From: Pyrodictium sp.
GTDB taxonomy: Archaea > Thermoproteota > Thermoprotei_A > Sulfolobales > Pyrodictiaceae
Length of the DNA stretch: 64,000 nt
Reading direction: 5' to 3'
Assembly: GCA_013540595.1 (NCBI GenBank)
Contig: JABXKE010000002.1
Location: 372,050-436,049 of the forward strand
Program-made: the position numbers and the translations under genes
In this document: piece after piece, positions 7,510 through 16,870 of the stretch
How positions within the stretch are numbered: position 1 is the first letter of the stretch
Layout of the letters: every line of letters starts with the position of its first letter
Notes under the pieces: model-generated
Told to the model about the DNA's origin: nothing
The model's database searches: none
Seen by the model: the letters and a program-made list of their open reading frames with translations, nothing else

Positions 7510-8835
7510 ATGGCCTCCCGTGCCATCCTTTGGATAGCAATTGCTGTTGTTGTAATCGCTATTATCGGAGGTCTCGCATGGTATTTATCACGAGAAACAG
7601 CACAGGAGACAGCACAAACACCACAAGCTTTGCAGCCCACCGGAGAGAAAGAGGGATGTGTAATCAAAATAGGGTTTACAACCTCGCTAACAGGGAAGCT
7701 TCAGAAGGAGTCAGCAGAGCAGCTCAACGGGATAAAGCTTTGGGCTGACGAGGTTAATAGTAAAGGAGGAATAAAGCTGCCGGATGGTAGGAAGTGCACA
7801 GTGAAACTGGTATACTATGATGACGAGTCTAAGAGTGCACGTGTACAAGAACTATACCAGAAACTCATAACAGACGATAAGGTGGACTACCTAATTAGTC
7901 CGTATAGTAGTGGCCTGACTGCAGCCGCAGCAGCTGTAACAGACGGCTACCACAAGGTAATGATAGCTACTGGTGCTGCAAGCGACTCAATATTCACAAA
8001 GGGTTACCAGTATGTGTACCAGCTTTATACTCCTGCAAGCAGGTATATGACGTCGGCCGTGGACCTCTTGCTGGAGCTTGACCAGTCTAACAAGAAAGTC
8101 GCCCTACTCTTCGAGAACAGCAAGTTCGCAAAGTCAGTGGCTTCAGCTACCAAGGCTTATCTTGAAGAGAAGGGGTTCCAAATAGTCTATGAAGACTATT
8201 ACCCGCCAGGGACAACAGATTTTGCAACGTATATCGCTAAGATCTCTGCGTCTGGAGCCACTGCACTACTTGGAGGAGGACACTTCCAGGACGGCTTCAA
8301 CCTCGTAAAGCAACTATACAGTGCCAACATTAAGAGCATTAAGTACGTAGCAATACTGGTTGCACCGCCAGAACCAGCATTCGCTGAACTTGGAGATGCA
8401 GCAGTAGGAGTCATAGGGCCAAGTCAGTGGGAGCCCGGCGTAAAATACAGTCCAGAGGCCGCTAAGAAGCTTGGAATAGAGTGGTACGGCCCGACAGTAG
8501 ACGAGTTCGTCAAAGCATACAAGTCCAAATACGGGAAAACACCAGGCTATCACGCAGCAGGAGGATATGCTGCTGGATTAGTACTGCAGTACGTCATTGA
8601 GAAGGCAGGCCTAGACACAGAAAAGGCCAAAGAGATTCTCGACAACCTTGACATAATGACGTTCTGGGGGCGCATAAAGTTCTACAAAGAAGCAGATAAG
8701 CATGGACTTCAGATAGGGCATAGCATGGTGCTAGTCCAATGGCAAAAGACGGACGGAAAACTCACAAAGGTAATTGTATACCCTGAAGCTGCCGCGGAAG
8801 CTAAGGCTGTATACCCCATCCCTTGGAGTAAATAA
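7510..8835 (+). CDS. livJ: LIV-type ABC transporter, extracellular substrate-binding protein
   Basis: 441 residues. Residues 1-26 are a hydrophobic signal or membrane anchor (ILWIAIAVVVIAIIGGLAWYL), then a short Thr/Gln/Pro linker, then the periplasmic-binding fold of the branched-chain amino-acid family: IKIGFTTSLTG at about 52-62, ISPYSSGLTAAA, GAASDSIF, and GYAAGLVLQ near the end. No lipobox cysteine is seen, so an uncleaved N-terminal anchor is likely. It is the first gene of a five-gene importer. The ligand may be an amino acid, peptide fragment or amide; sequence alone does not decide. The gap of ~115 bp to livH may allow separate expression levels. Confidence 0.9.
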   Translation: MASRAILWIAIAVVVIAIIGGLAWYLSRETAQETAQTPQALQPTGEKEGCVIKIGFTTSLTGKLQKESAEQLNGIKLWADEVNSKGGIKLPDGRKCTVKLVYYDDESKSARVQELYQKLITDDKVDYLISPYSSGLTAAAAAVTDGYHKVMIATGAASDSIFTKGYQYVYQLYTPASRYMTSAVDLLLELDQSNKKVALLFENSKFAKSVASATKAYLEEKGFQIVYEDYYPPGTTDFATYIAKISASGATALLGGGHFQDGFNLVKQLYSANIKSIKYVAILVAPPEPAFAELGDAAVGVIGPSQWEPGVKYSPEAAKKLGIEWYGPTVDEFVKAYKSKYGKTPGYHAAGGYAAGLVLQYVIEKAGLDTEKAKEILDNLDIMTFWGRIKFYKEADKHGLQIGHSMVLVQWQKTDGKLTKVIVYPEAAAEAKAVYPIPWSK

Positions 8836-8950
8836 CCCATGTTTATTTTGGCCCTAGTACAAAACATCATACCCCATTAACATTAGTGCAAAACCATCCC
8901 TAGAGGATAGTAGGACTAGTAGCGTATGCTAAGCTTCGTATGAGGTGAAG

Positions 8951-9817
8951 ATGGTGGTCTCGCCAGAACTCATTATGGGAGGGCTCGTCTCAGGGATCAT
9001 TATTGGGAGCTTATATGGATTAGCCGCTTTAGGCTTAAGCATTATTTGGGGTGTGTTGAAAGTAGTTAATCTTAGTCATGGAGCACTCATAGCTTTAAGC
9101 ATGTACCTGGTGTACACGCTCTCAGTAATGTATGGCGTCCCCCTTCCTGTTGCACTATTAGCAAGCATCTTGACAGGCTTCTTGTTGGGTATAGCTGCAT
9201 ACTACTTATTTGTGCACCGCGTCCTCGGCGGTCCTGAGCTTGCAAGTCTCCTCTCAACCTTTGGTTTTGGATTGATAATCCTTGGAATATTAGAACTAGC
9301 ATTTGGTGGTATAGCTCGTACCATACCAGTATCACAACACGTTATAGAGGTTGGTCACGCACCAATAATGCTAGTCCAGATAATTGGGGCCATAATAGCT
9401 GTGGCCGTTGCTGTTGGTGCCTACTTACTCTTGTATCGTACATGGTTTGGTAGAGCTGTAAGAGCGGTAGTGATGAATGCTGAGGCGTCAGCACTGATGG
9501 GAGTTAATGTTGTCAGAGTATTAGCGCTGAGTTTTACTTTAGGCGTACTCTTTGCTGTGACAGCAGGATCTTTACTCTCTCTTGCTTATAGCTTTACTCC
9601 AGAAACTGGCACTAAATACGAGCTATACTCCTTCACTATAGTCGTACTTGGAGGCCTAGGCAACCCTCTTGGCAGCCTTGTTGGCGGCATCATACTAGGT
9701 ATAGCTGAGCAGCTAACAAGTGTCATTGTGAGTGGTAGCTGGGGGCCACTTGTTGCATTCCTAATACTACTCGTAATGCTTATTGTAAGGCCAACGGGCC
9801 TATTTGCAAAACTTTAG
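8951..9817 (+). CDS. livH: LIV-type ABC transporter permease LivH
   Basis: About 288 residues, a polytopic membrane protein of the LivH family. Conserved family stretches are GSLYGLAALGLSIIWGVLKVVNLSHGAL near the N-terminus and GGLGNPLGSLVGGIILGIAEQL towards the C-terminus, the cytoplasmic coupling region. I prefer ATG 8951 because GAGGTGA ends three bases before it; a GTG two codons upstream overlaps that site. It pairs with LivM to form the transmembrane channel. LivM begins within 20 bp. Confidence 0.92.
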   Translation: MVVSPELIMGGLVSGIIIGSLYGLAALGLSIIWGVLKVVNLSHGALIALSMYLVYTLSVMYGVPLPVALLASILTGFLLGIAAYYLFVHRVLGGPELASLLSTFGFGLIILGILELAFGGIARTIPVSQHVIEVGHAPIMLVQIIGAIIAVAVAVGAYLLLYRTWFGRAVRAVVMNAEASALMGVNVVRVLALSFTLGVLFAVTAGSLLSLAYSFTPETGTKYELYSFTIVVLGGLGNPLGSLVGGIILGIAEQLTSVIVSGSWGPLVAFLILLVMLIVRPTGLFAKL

Positions 9818-9835
9818 CCTTAGGAGGTGTCGGGA

Positions 9836-10852
9836 GTGGAGGCTAAGAATATCTTAAGAGAACTTGCCCGTGGCAGAATGATAACAAATATTACCGTTGC
9901 AGCTATAATACTTGCTCTGCTAACCATCGGTATAGGGTCGTTGTACTCTGAGACCCTAAGCTATTACCGTGAAACACTCTCAACATTCATGATGCTCTTC
10001 TCAGTTGTACTAGGCTTAAATATCATACTAGGATACACGGGGTATGTGAGTTTTGGACATGCAGTATTCTTTGGGATAGGTGGCTATACCGCAATGGTAC
10101 TAATGTACTATTACGGTGTGAACGTGTATCTTGCAATGATAATAGCTGCATTAGCCGCCATGGCTGCAGCACAAGCTATAGGATTCATAGTACTACGCTT
10201 GAGAGGAGCCTATTTTGCGATTGCAACCATAGCTGTGCTCGAAGCATTTAGGGTTATCGTCTCTAACGTTGAGTACCTTGGAGGGAGCGAGGGGCTACAA
10301 CTTGAAGCTTCTTATTATACTGGCTATAGCATTGCTGGATATAGAGGCCAAATGTCGGTCCACTATATTGCTTACTTCTTGCTATTAGGCACAGTGACCT
10401 TGGGCTTGCTCCTCAACCTCTACGTGTCTAGGAGCCAGTTTGGTGCAGGACTAAGAGCGATAAGGGAAGATGAAGATGCTGCAGAAGCCATAGGTATTAA
10501 TACATGGAAGTTTAAGACTCTAGCATACGTGTTGAGCTCCATTACGCCAGCCCTAGCCGGCGCAATTATAGCTTGGAAAAGAAACATTGTGCTCCCTGAA
10601 GAGTTCTTTAGCTTAACACTTAGCATAGAATCAATAATTTCAGTCATGCTAGGTGGTGCAGGCACAGTTCTGGGTACTGTGACTGGTACAGCCATATACC
10701 ATACTGTGAAGACTATTTTCCTAACGAGCTTCCCTTCACTTCACCTCATAATATTCGGCATCACAATAGCATTCATAGCTGAAGTGCTACCCATGGGCAT
10801 TATCGGGTGGCTACGCCTCATGAGTACTAGGCTAAGATTCCTACTCGAGTGA
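9836..10852 (+). CDS. livM: LIV-type ABC transporter permease LivM
   Basis: About 338 residues, membrane protein with family marks GYTGYVSFGHAVFFGIGGYTAM (about 65-86), RLRGAYFAIATIA, and GGAGTVLGTVTGTAIY towards the end. RAIREDEDAAEAIGIN is the cytoplasmic coupling helix that meets the ATPases. GTG 9836 is preferred because GGAGGT (9823-9828) is seven bases before it; the longer frame starts with a GTG overlapping that site. Its stop overlaps a GTG in the livG frame. Confidence 0.92.
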   Translation: MEAKNILRELARGRMITNITVAAIILALLTIGIGSLYSETLSYYRETLSTFMMLFSVVLGLNIILGYTGYVSFGHAVFFGIGGYTAMVLMYYYGVNVYLAMIIAALAAMAAAQAIGFIVLRLRGAYFAIATIAVLEAFRVIVSNVEYLGGSEGLQLEASYYTGYSIAGYRGQMSVHYIAYFLLLGTVTLGLLLNLYVSRSQFGAGLRAIREDEDAAEAIGINTWKFKTLAYVLSSITPALAGAIIAWKRNIVLPEEFFSLTLSIESIISVMLGGAGTVLGTVTGTAIYHTVKTIFLTSFPSLHLIIFGITIAFIAEVLPMGIIGWLRLMSTRLRFLLE

Positions 10853-10869
10853 GCAGGGGGTGCATACAA

Positions 10870-11640
10870 ATGAGTGTGGTACTGCGAGTCGAGAATGTAT
10901 ACAAGAGTTTTGGTGGTGTTAAAGCACTTGAAGGTGTATCAATGACTGTTAATGAGGGAATGATACTAGGGCTTATAGGGCCTAATGGCGCAGGCAAGAC
11001 TACGCTGTTCAATGTTATAACTGGGTACTATAAGCCTGACAAGGGTCGAGTAGAGCTATTTGGCCGCGACGTTACTGGCTGGCCTACTCATAAGATAGCA
11101 CAGCTAGGTGTTGCTAGAACTTTCCAGATACCAAAACCGTTTCCAGACTTGACAGTTTTCGAGAACGTACTTGTATCCATAAAGTTCTCTAGCAGGAAGC
11201 TTAGTGAACAGGAAGCGGCGGAAGAGGCTAAGAGGATACTGGAATTCTTAGGGTTAGACTCTCATGCCCACATGCTTGCATCACAACTCAACGTCGCCCT
11301 TGAGAAGAGGCTCGAGCTAGCTAGGGCGCTGGCTAGGCAGCCTAGGCTCTTGCTTCTTGACGAGGTGCTTGCTGGCCTTAACCCCTCAGAGGTAGCATAT
11401 ATGCTTGAGAAGATAAAGAGGGCGAAACAAGAGTTTGGGTTAACAATAGTGATGATAGAACACGTTATGCATGCTGTAATGAATATAGCAGATAGGATTG
11501 TTGTCTTACACTTAGGCAAGAAACTGGCCGAGGGCACACCCGAAGAGATTGCACGTGACCCACGGGTCATAGAGGCTTACCTTGGCGATCCCAAGCTTGC
11601 TCTTGCATTTGTTGAGAGGCTAAGCAGCAAGAAGAGGTGA
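10870..11640 (+). CDS. livG: LIV-type ABC transporter ATPase LivG
   Basis: 256 residues from ATG 10870, which follows AGGGGGTG. Walker A GPNGAGKTT is near residue 37-45, then the LivG-specific GYYKPDKGRVELFGRDVTGWPTHKIAQLGVARTFQ region. Walker B LLLLDEVLAGL is present; the usual ABC signature LSGG is degenerate here and reads LNVALEKRLELARAL, which is seen in some archaeal LivG proteins but may weaken activity. The H-loop IEHVMHAV is intact. Cytoplasmic subunit that powers import. Confidence 0.9.
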   Translation: MSVVLRVENVYKSFGGVKALEGVSMTVNEGMILGLIGPNGAGKTTLFNVITGYYKPDKGRVELFGRDVTGWPTHKIAQLGVARTFQIPKPFPDLTVFENVLVSIKFSSRKLSEQEAAEEAKRILEFLGLDSHAHMLASQLNVALEKRLELARALARQPRLLLLDEVLAGLNPSEVAYMLEKIKRAKQEFGLTIVMIEHVMHAVMNIADRIVVLHLGKKLAEGTPEEIARDPRVIEAYLGDPKLALAFVERLSSKKR

Positions 11641-11646
11641 TAGTTG

Positions 11647-12366
11647 TTGGAATCCATCCTGGAGATAGATAACTTGCATACAGGCTATGGTAAGATACCA
11701 GTACTTTGGGGTGTTAGTCTCCGCGTAGAGAAGGGTAGTATAACAGCACTAATAGGGAGTAATGGAGCCGGTAAAACCACTACGTTGCGTGCAATAGTTG
11801 GTGTTTTACCCACATGGAAGGGCAGGATAGTATTCATGGGAGAGGATGTCACAAAAACACCTAGCTACTTGAGAGTAGAAAAAGGTATTGTGCTCGTGCC
11901 AGAAGGCCGCGGAATCTTTCCACAGATGACAGTGTACGAGAACCTACTCATGGGAGCCTTTAATAGAAGGGCACGTAGCAAAATAGGAGACAGCCTTGAG
12001 AGAGTATTCAATATCTTCCCAAGACTAAAAGAGAGACTCAACCAGAAAGCCGGAACACTAAGTGGTGGTGAACAACAAATGTTAGCTATAGCTCGTGGAC
12101 TTATGGCGCTACCAAAACTACTCATGGTAGATGAGGCTAGCCTAGGTTTAGCTCCGAAGCTTGCAATAGAAATCATGGAGCTGATTAAGAGGATAAGAGA
12201 AGAGGAAGGAATATCAATACTTGTCGTAGAACAGAATGTTCATTATGCACTAAACATTGCCGATTATGCATATGTCTTAGAGACGGGGAGGATAAGGATG
12301 GAGGGCCCTGCTAATGAGATAGCAAAGAATCCGGAAATTATAAGGGCATATCTTGGCATGCATTAG
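11647..12366 (+). CDS. livF: LIV-type ABC transporter ATPase LivF
   Basis: About 239 residues. Walker A GSNGAGKTTTLRAI, Q-loop, signature LSGGEQQMLAIARGL, Walker B LLMVDEASLGLAP and H-loop VVEQNVHYAL are all intact. VPEGRGIFPQMTVYENLLMGA is characteristic of LivF. The start is TTG 11647 (or the TTG before it), five bases after GAGGTGA that itself overlaps the livG stop, so translation is tightly linked. With LivG it would make the ATPase heterodimer of the importer. Confidence 0.93.
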   Translation: MESILEIDNLHTGYGKIPVLWGVSLRVEKGSITALIGSNGAGKTTTLRAIVGVLPTWKGRIVFMGEDVTKTPSYLRVEKGIVLVPEGRGIFPQMTVYENLLMGAFNRRARSKIGDSLERVFNIFPRLKERLNQKAGTLSGGEQQMLAIARGLMALPKLLMVDEASLGLAPKLAIEIMELIKRIREEEGISILVVEQNVHYALNIADYAYVLETGRIRMEGPANEIAKNPEIIRAYLGMH

Positions 12367-12408
12367 TCTTCAAGGAGGAGAAACTTTCAGCTTAAACTGC
12401 CACTAGCA

Positions 12409-13698
12409 CTATACCGTATACTTGTACTCATTATTGTTTTCAGCCACATCTACGACCACGTCTGGCCATAGACTCTTTATTCTTGACGCAAACTCCTCGG
12501 CCACGTCGTGTTCACTATGCACTACTAAGACTTTATCTGGCCTAGTAGCATCAATAATGCTCAGTAACCCATTACTGTCTGCATGACTACTAAAGTCGAG
12601 CCATTCTAAGCGCGCACGCAGCGGCTCTTCAGACGAGGGCATAAGCCCTTCTTCGAGGAGGCGTCTGCCCACAGATCCTGGTGCTTGGAAGCTCACGAGT
12701 ACAACGGCGTTTCTTGGATTGCCACCAATCCTCTTTAAGTAGTATAGGCTTGGCCCTCCCTTGAGCATTCCAGCTGATGCTACTATTATCCCTGGCTTCT
12801 TCCAGGCCTTGTTACGGTCACGCCATCCTTTGACGAATATGAACTCGTTATAAGCCTTCCTCAATAAATGAGGATTATTTATATACTCACTGTTCTCAAG
12901 GAATATCTCTGTTACCTGTCTAATCATCCCATCAACATACACTGGCACACCTAGATCGTGCTCTGCTAGTATCATCATTATTTCTTGGCCACGAGCTATA
13001 CTGAAGGCTGGTATTAGTACTGTACCGCCACGATCAAGAACATCCTCTATTATTGCAAGGAGCCTCTTTTCAGCATTGTATCGTGGCGGGTGTAGAGACG
13101 AACCATAGGTTGCCTCTGTTACTAGTACGTCAAGCTTTCCTATTAGACCTAGTTGCGCTGGCTTCATTAGCTTAGTTTCAATAGTATTTATGTCGCCTGT
13201 TACGCCTACACGTACTCCATCAATTTCGATTACGGTAAACATGCTGCCCGGTATGTGGCCTGCAGAGTAAAATGCTGCCTCTACTCCGTCTATGTCAACT
13301 CTCTGGCCATATCTTACATACTCTATACTCTCAAGTAGCCTCTTTACCTCATAGTGCTCGTACGGTGAATAGTACCCGTTGAGCTTCAAGAAGTCTTCAA
13401 GCATTAACTTGGCCATCCGGGCTGTTGGACGTGTCGCATACGTCTTGGGGGACTCTGAGATATAGTACATGGGTGCTGTACCTATGTGGTCTAAGTGTGC
13501 GTGACTCAGGATTATTGCCCTGATATAGCGTGGTGGGTGTGTCGCCGCGAAGACTGGCTTGTCTTCTTCGTCAAAGTTGACTCCAGCATCGACTAGTATA
13601 CCATTCTCTTCTCCGAGTCTACCAACTAGTACTGAGAGACGGCCAACCTCTTTTCCGCCGCCTAGCACCTTGATGTATACTCCTTCTCTGCTAGCCAC
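12409..13698 (-). CDS. Archaeal beta-CASP ribonuclease (aCPSF2/RNase J-like)
   Basis: About 429 residues. Metallo-beta-lactamase motifs are SHAHLDHIG (motif 2), SAGHIPGS, GDINT, and beta-CASP motifs follow, ending with DFSSHAD and VVHSE. The opening GGGKEVGRLS is typical of archaeal family members. There is no N-terminal KH domain, so it is closer to aCPSF2 or the archaeal RNase J group than to aCPSF1. Known members are 5'-3' exo- or endoribonucleases acting in RNA decay and processing. GTG 13698 sits five bases after GGGGAG; four extra codons are possible from GTG 13710. Confidence 0.88.
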   Translation of the reverse strand: MASREGVYIKVLGGGKEVGRLSVLVGRLGEENGILVDAGVNFDEEDKPVFAATHPPRYIRAIILSHAHLDHIGTAPMYYISESPKTYATRPTARMAKLMLEDFLKLNGYYSPYEHYEVKRLLESIEYVRYGQRVDIDGVEAAFYSAGHIPGSMFTVIEIDGVRVGVTGDINTIETKLMKPAQLGLIGKLDVLVTEATYGSSLHPPRYNAEKRLLAIIEDVLDRGGTVLIPAFSIARGQEIMMILAEHDLGVPVYVDGMIRQVTEIFLENSEYINNPHLLRKAYNEFIFVKGWRDRNKAWKKPGIIVASAGMLKGGPSLYYLKRIGGNPRNAVVLVSFQAPGSVGRRLLEEGLMPSSEEPLRARLEWLDFSSHADSNGLLSIIDATRPDKVLVVHSEHDVAEEFASRIKSLWPDVVVDVAENNNEYKYTV

Positions 13699-13847
13699 TT
13701 TACTCCCCACATCATTAGCTTTTTGTGCAGACAGGGGCTAAACTGTACTACTACGCTATTAGTTGTATTCTCGTCTTTTTACGGTAGGTGAGGTTAGCAT
13801 TTAATATTTCTACTCCACAAGAACCGTATATCATGGAGGTACAAGCC

Positions 13848-14222
13848 GTGTTCAGCCTGAACCCCTCTGATATAAAGCGCCAGCTACGCAGGCTAGGACT
13901 AAAGAATGTTGACGTTGAAACTGTTGAAGCCGAAGAGGTCATCATCAGAAGTGAGGGAGGAAAAGAGCTTGTTGCTTACTCGCCACAAGTGGTCATAATA
14001 AAGATGCCTGGTGGAACAGCCATGATACAGATAGTTGCACAGAGCATTGAAGAGAGGGAACGTAGCATCGAGGAGGCGCCTAGTATCAGTGAAGAAGATG
14101 TAAGGCTCGTCGCTGAACAAACAGGTGTCAGCCTTGAGGAGGCCCGCAAAGCACTCGAAGAGGCGGGAGGAGACATTGCTGCTGCAATACTACTCATCGA
14201 GGAGAGGAAGCAAGCCTCCTAA
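13848..14222 (+). CDS. nac: Nascent polypeptide-associated complex protein (archaeal NAC)
   Basis: 124 residues. The NAC domain runs from the start through VVIIKMPGGTAMIQIVAQ, and a C-terminal UBA domain (SEEDVRLVAEQTGVSLEEARKALEEAGGDIAAAI) follows. Archaeal NAC is a homodimer bound at the ribosomal exit tunnel. I choose GTG 13848: GGAGGT lies seven bases upstream and the protein then begins MFSLNPSDIKRQLRRLG as in the family. The longer open frame from 13788 adds 20 atypical residues. The 3' end overlaps the convergent regulator gene by 29 bp. Confidence 0.92.
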   Translation: MFSLNPSDIKRQLRRLGLKNVDVETVEAEEVIIRSEGGKELVAYSPQVVIIKMPGGTAMIQIVAQSIEERERSIEEAPSISEEDVRLVAEQTGVSLEEARKALEEAGGDIAAAILLIEERKQAS

Positions 14223-14940
14223 GCCCATCAACAAGCTCAGATACGCTACGAGCAGTACTCAGTATGACTGGCACATTCTCTGTACCAATAATCCATAAAG
14301 CTAGAGGATCTATTTTCTTTGTCCCATGAAGAACTATCACTGCAGGCTTAATAGTTGACACACGCAAAGCTATCATGGGGCTACGCCCAGTAGAGACCTT
14401 AGTGAATACAACTACGCGCTGCGTAGTAGAGCCGAGCAAGGCCAAGAAGTCATTACCACTCAAACTCACAATGGCCTTTAAGCTATCGATAACAGTGTAG
14501 CCATAAACATACATACTGCTAAGTGTAGCACTCAAAGGAAAACCTTTAACAGCACGAATAACCTCATCAAGCGGAACACCCTGCTCAAACTCTTCCATAT
14601 CAAGAACCGCACCCAGATAGTGTAAGTTGAGCATGCGGGCAAGCTTGCTCACCGTGGGCCATCCACGAGTAGCATCAATATCGAGTAGAGCACCTATGAA
14701 ACGCTTAATGAAGTTAGAGCCAGGAACCCTTCTCCCCTTCTCATAGTCACTAATAACGCTAGAAGTCACACCCATATGCCTAGCAACCTCAAGCTGACTA
14801 GCACCAAAGAATTCACGCCACTTCCTCAAGACACTACCAGGATTCTCACTCACAACAATCTCTCCAGCAATATGTATGGAGATCCTCTTAAGCACCTGGG
14901 CTAGCGGCCAGAACTCGCCCTCCTCAAACATCTCAGTCAT
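14194..14940 (-). CDS. XRE-family helix-turn-helix regulator (COG1709-like)
   Basis: 248 residues. An XRE DNA-binding domain lies at about 36-90, with helix pair SQLEVARHMGVTSSVISDYEKGRR. The remainder is an archaeal-specific ligand or oligomerisation part with alternating beta strands, ending SELVDGLRRLASSPR. Similar proteins are widely kept in archaea but targets are unknown. The 3' end overlaps the NAC gene by 29 bp in convergent arrangement. A tRNA-Ser lies 120 bp upstream on the other strand. Confidence 0.8.
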   Translation of the reverse strand: MTEMFEEGEFWPLAQVLKRISIHIAGEIVVSENPGSVLRKWREFFGASQLEVARHMGVTSSVISDYEKGRRVPGSNFIKRFIGALLDIDATRGWPTVSKLARMLNLHYLGAVLDMEEFEQGVPLDEVIRAVKGFPLSATLSSMYVYGYTVIDSLKAIVSLSGNDFLALLGSTTQRVVVFTKVSTGRSPMIALRVSTIKPAVIVLHGTKKIDPLALWIIGTENVPVILSTARSVSELVDGLRRLASSPR

Positions 14941-15059
14941 ATACTTCCATCCTCAAATAATATACAATAAACAATGCTCAAAGGGTAATAATCCTAACTC
15001 ATAAACCTCCGAGAAAGACTTAAACCACCCCACTACATAACTATACTACCTCCATGGAT

Positions 15060-15144
15060 GCCGGGGTCGCCTAGCCTGGTAGGGCGCCGGCCTGCTAAGC
15101 CGGTGGGGGACCACCCCGCGCGGGTTCAAATCCCGCCCCCGGCG
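15060..15144 (+). tRNA. tRNA-Ser (GCT)
   Basis: 85-nt class II tRNA. Acceptor GCCGGGG pairs with CCCCGGC, anticodon stem CCGGC/GCCGG with loop CTGCTAA gives GCT. The long variable arm TGGGGGACCACCCCG has a GGGG/CCCC helix. The T arm is GCGGG-TTCAAAT-CCCGC, discriminator G, and CCA is encoded at 15145-15147. No intron. Confidence 0.95.
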
Positions 15145-15359
15145 CCATAATTAAACTCCACATACTACCCTCTACTCTCTTGGTGACAATTTAGAAGAAA
15201 TGTAGCTGGCATATTGTTATTATAAATTAGTTCCCCATCGTTGGGCATATATGAGTTCTCAGTTGATGTTATCTATATTCTTGAAGGTGAAGAAATATTT
15301 AGAATTGTAATAAATCCCTCGCCTCTCCTCCAATGAGATTTTAGATGAGTAGAACCTAA

Positions 15360-16049
15360 CTACTCTCTACACATGCCTTCCTTCCTAGTTATTCGAGCTC
15401 TTATTGTTAATAGAAGTGTTTTTGTGTCATCTATGAGTCTTCTCGCAACGTCAATCTTATGGCGCACTCCTGGCATAAGAGCATCTGGGTACTCGAGAGC
15501 CCTAAGCTCATAGTATATCGTCTCCATGACTTCGAGCAGCTTCTCAGCCCGGTTAAGATCATTGATGCGCATCATGTCGAGTGCGAGCCGCCTCATTTCA
15601 CCTAACATGTCTCCGAGCCCTTGAAGGTATGGTATGTACTCAATGCCTAAGTCATCGTGGCTTAGCAGCCTACCATTAACTATTACTTCAAAGAATAGCT
15701 TTGCTTCAGCATACTCGGATAGAACATTGTTTGTAAAACCACTATACCAGAGATAAAGGTCTTGCCGTGCTTTCTCAATGAATACCCTAGTCTTCTCATC
15801 CATCTCTGCTAGGTATCGCCGTGCTTCTTCTAGAGAAGCCCTATGCAAAGCATTTATTATCCATCCTGACAGCTTTATTATGTCTCTACCCATTTTAATT
15901 AGTTCATCGCGTGTCTTCTCGCGGTTAGAAAGAACAGCATCTATTTCCTCAACAATACTCCTAATCCTCTTCTGTAAAGCGCTAACCTTGATCTGGTCTA
16001 TGCCTGTATAAACACCATAACTCATAGCTTCTAGCACCACAAGTATCAT
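15360..16049 (-). CDS. Translin/TRAX family RNA-binding protein
   Basis: 229 residues, almost wholly helical. The segment EAKLFFEVIVNGRLLSHDDLGI followed by YIPYLQGLGDMLGEMRRLALD (about 114-157) is the translin signature found in archaeal homologues. Eukaryotic translin binds nucleic acids and, with TRAX, cleaves RNA; the acidic residues of EAKLFFE match the TRAX/archaeal catalytic Glu region, but activity is only inferred. ATG overlaps the stop of the upstream Fap7-like kinase by 4 bp, so the two genes form an operon. Confidence 0.82.
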   Translation of the reverse strand: MILVVLEAMSYGVYTGIDQIKVSALQKRIRSIVEEIDAVLSNREKTRDELIKMGRDIIKLSGWIINALHRASLEEARRYLAEMDEKTRVFIEKARQDLYLWYSGFTNNVLSEYAEAKLFFEVIVNGRLLSHDDLGIEYIPYLQGLGDMLGEMRRLALDMMRINDLNRAEKLLEVMETIYYELRALEYPDALMPGVRHKIDVARRLIDDTKTLLLTIRARITRKEGMCRE

Positions 16050-16651
16050 GTAGTCGTAGAGAGTATATTGAGTAAAATCTCTTGTTCCTTTGGCGTAAGG
16101 AGTTCTAACCAGTCACGGCAACAAGAGAAGTCTGCTGGAATTCTCCTCGACAAGACAGCCTCATACACTCTCCCAGACAGTGTTTCTGGGTCAGCATTAC
16201 TAGTATCAACTTCTAGTACAGTAACAGTCTTATACTGGCTACTAATAACGTCTTGGACAATCACACCCAGAAACTCGGCTTCAACATTCTCTACAACTTT
16301 GCTCTTAGGCCAACCGCGCCTAACCAACCTCTGATAGAGTACTAGTGGATGGGTACGCGTAACAATAATAGCGTCTGGCTCGAGTCCACACTCTTCAAAG
16401 ACGCCTAGCCAGTGAGTCTCAACAATGTAGCCTCTACTATACCTTCTCCTCATACTCCCACAAAGCTTTTCAGGGTCAACAATGAAGCTTCTCCTTGCAG
16501 CATCATAGCTACTCCAGGCACCATGCTCTAAGACTACCCAGCTTAGTGTTGTAAAGCCTAGTTGTGCTTGTTTAGAGAGATGTCTTGCTAGGACAGTTTT
16601 TCCTGTGCCGGGCACGCCTGTTAAGGCTATTAGGTAATCCTTCAACGGCAC
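16046..16651 (-). CDS. Fap7/AK6-type adenylate kinase-like NTPase
   Basis: 201 residues. P-loop GVPGTGKTVLARHL at about 12-25, and the AK6 hallmark ETHW...ECGLEPDAIIVTRTHPLVLYQRLVRRGW with the downstream VVENVEAEFLGVI. This family has dual adenylate kinase and ATPase activity and helps the last step of small ribosomal subunit maturation, with uS11 as partner. GTG start. The stop overlaps the translin-like gene by 4 bp; C-terminal ~25 residues form a short extra tail with two cysteines. Confidence 0.85.
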   Translation of the reverse strand: MPLKDYLIALTGVPGTGKTVLARHLSKQAQLGFTTLSWVVLEHGAWSSYDAARRSFIVDPEKLCGSMRRRYSRGYIVETHWLGVFEECGLEPDAIIVTRTHPLVLYQRLVRRGWPKSKVVENVEAEFLGVIVQDVISSQYKTVTVLEVDTSNADPETLSGRVYEAVLSRRIPADFSCCRDWLELLTPKEQEILLNILSTTT

Positions 16652-16870
16652 TCTTATTGTTCACCAGTAAGGCACTACGATACTACAGCTAAATAAGCGT
16701 CAAGAAATTAGGGCTGTGATGTCACCCAAGAATATACTTCTAAGACCATGTAACTCGAGAGCGCGCTAGAGTAGATCTATGCTTGAAAAGTAAGGAGTAT
16801 GTTTTAAGTAGCAGATCACAGGATTTGAATTGAATTACTTCTAAAAAGCTAGGTTATTATGTTTTAAGGC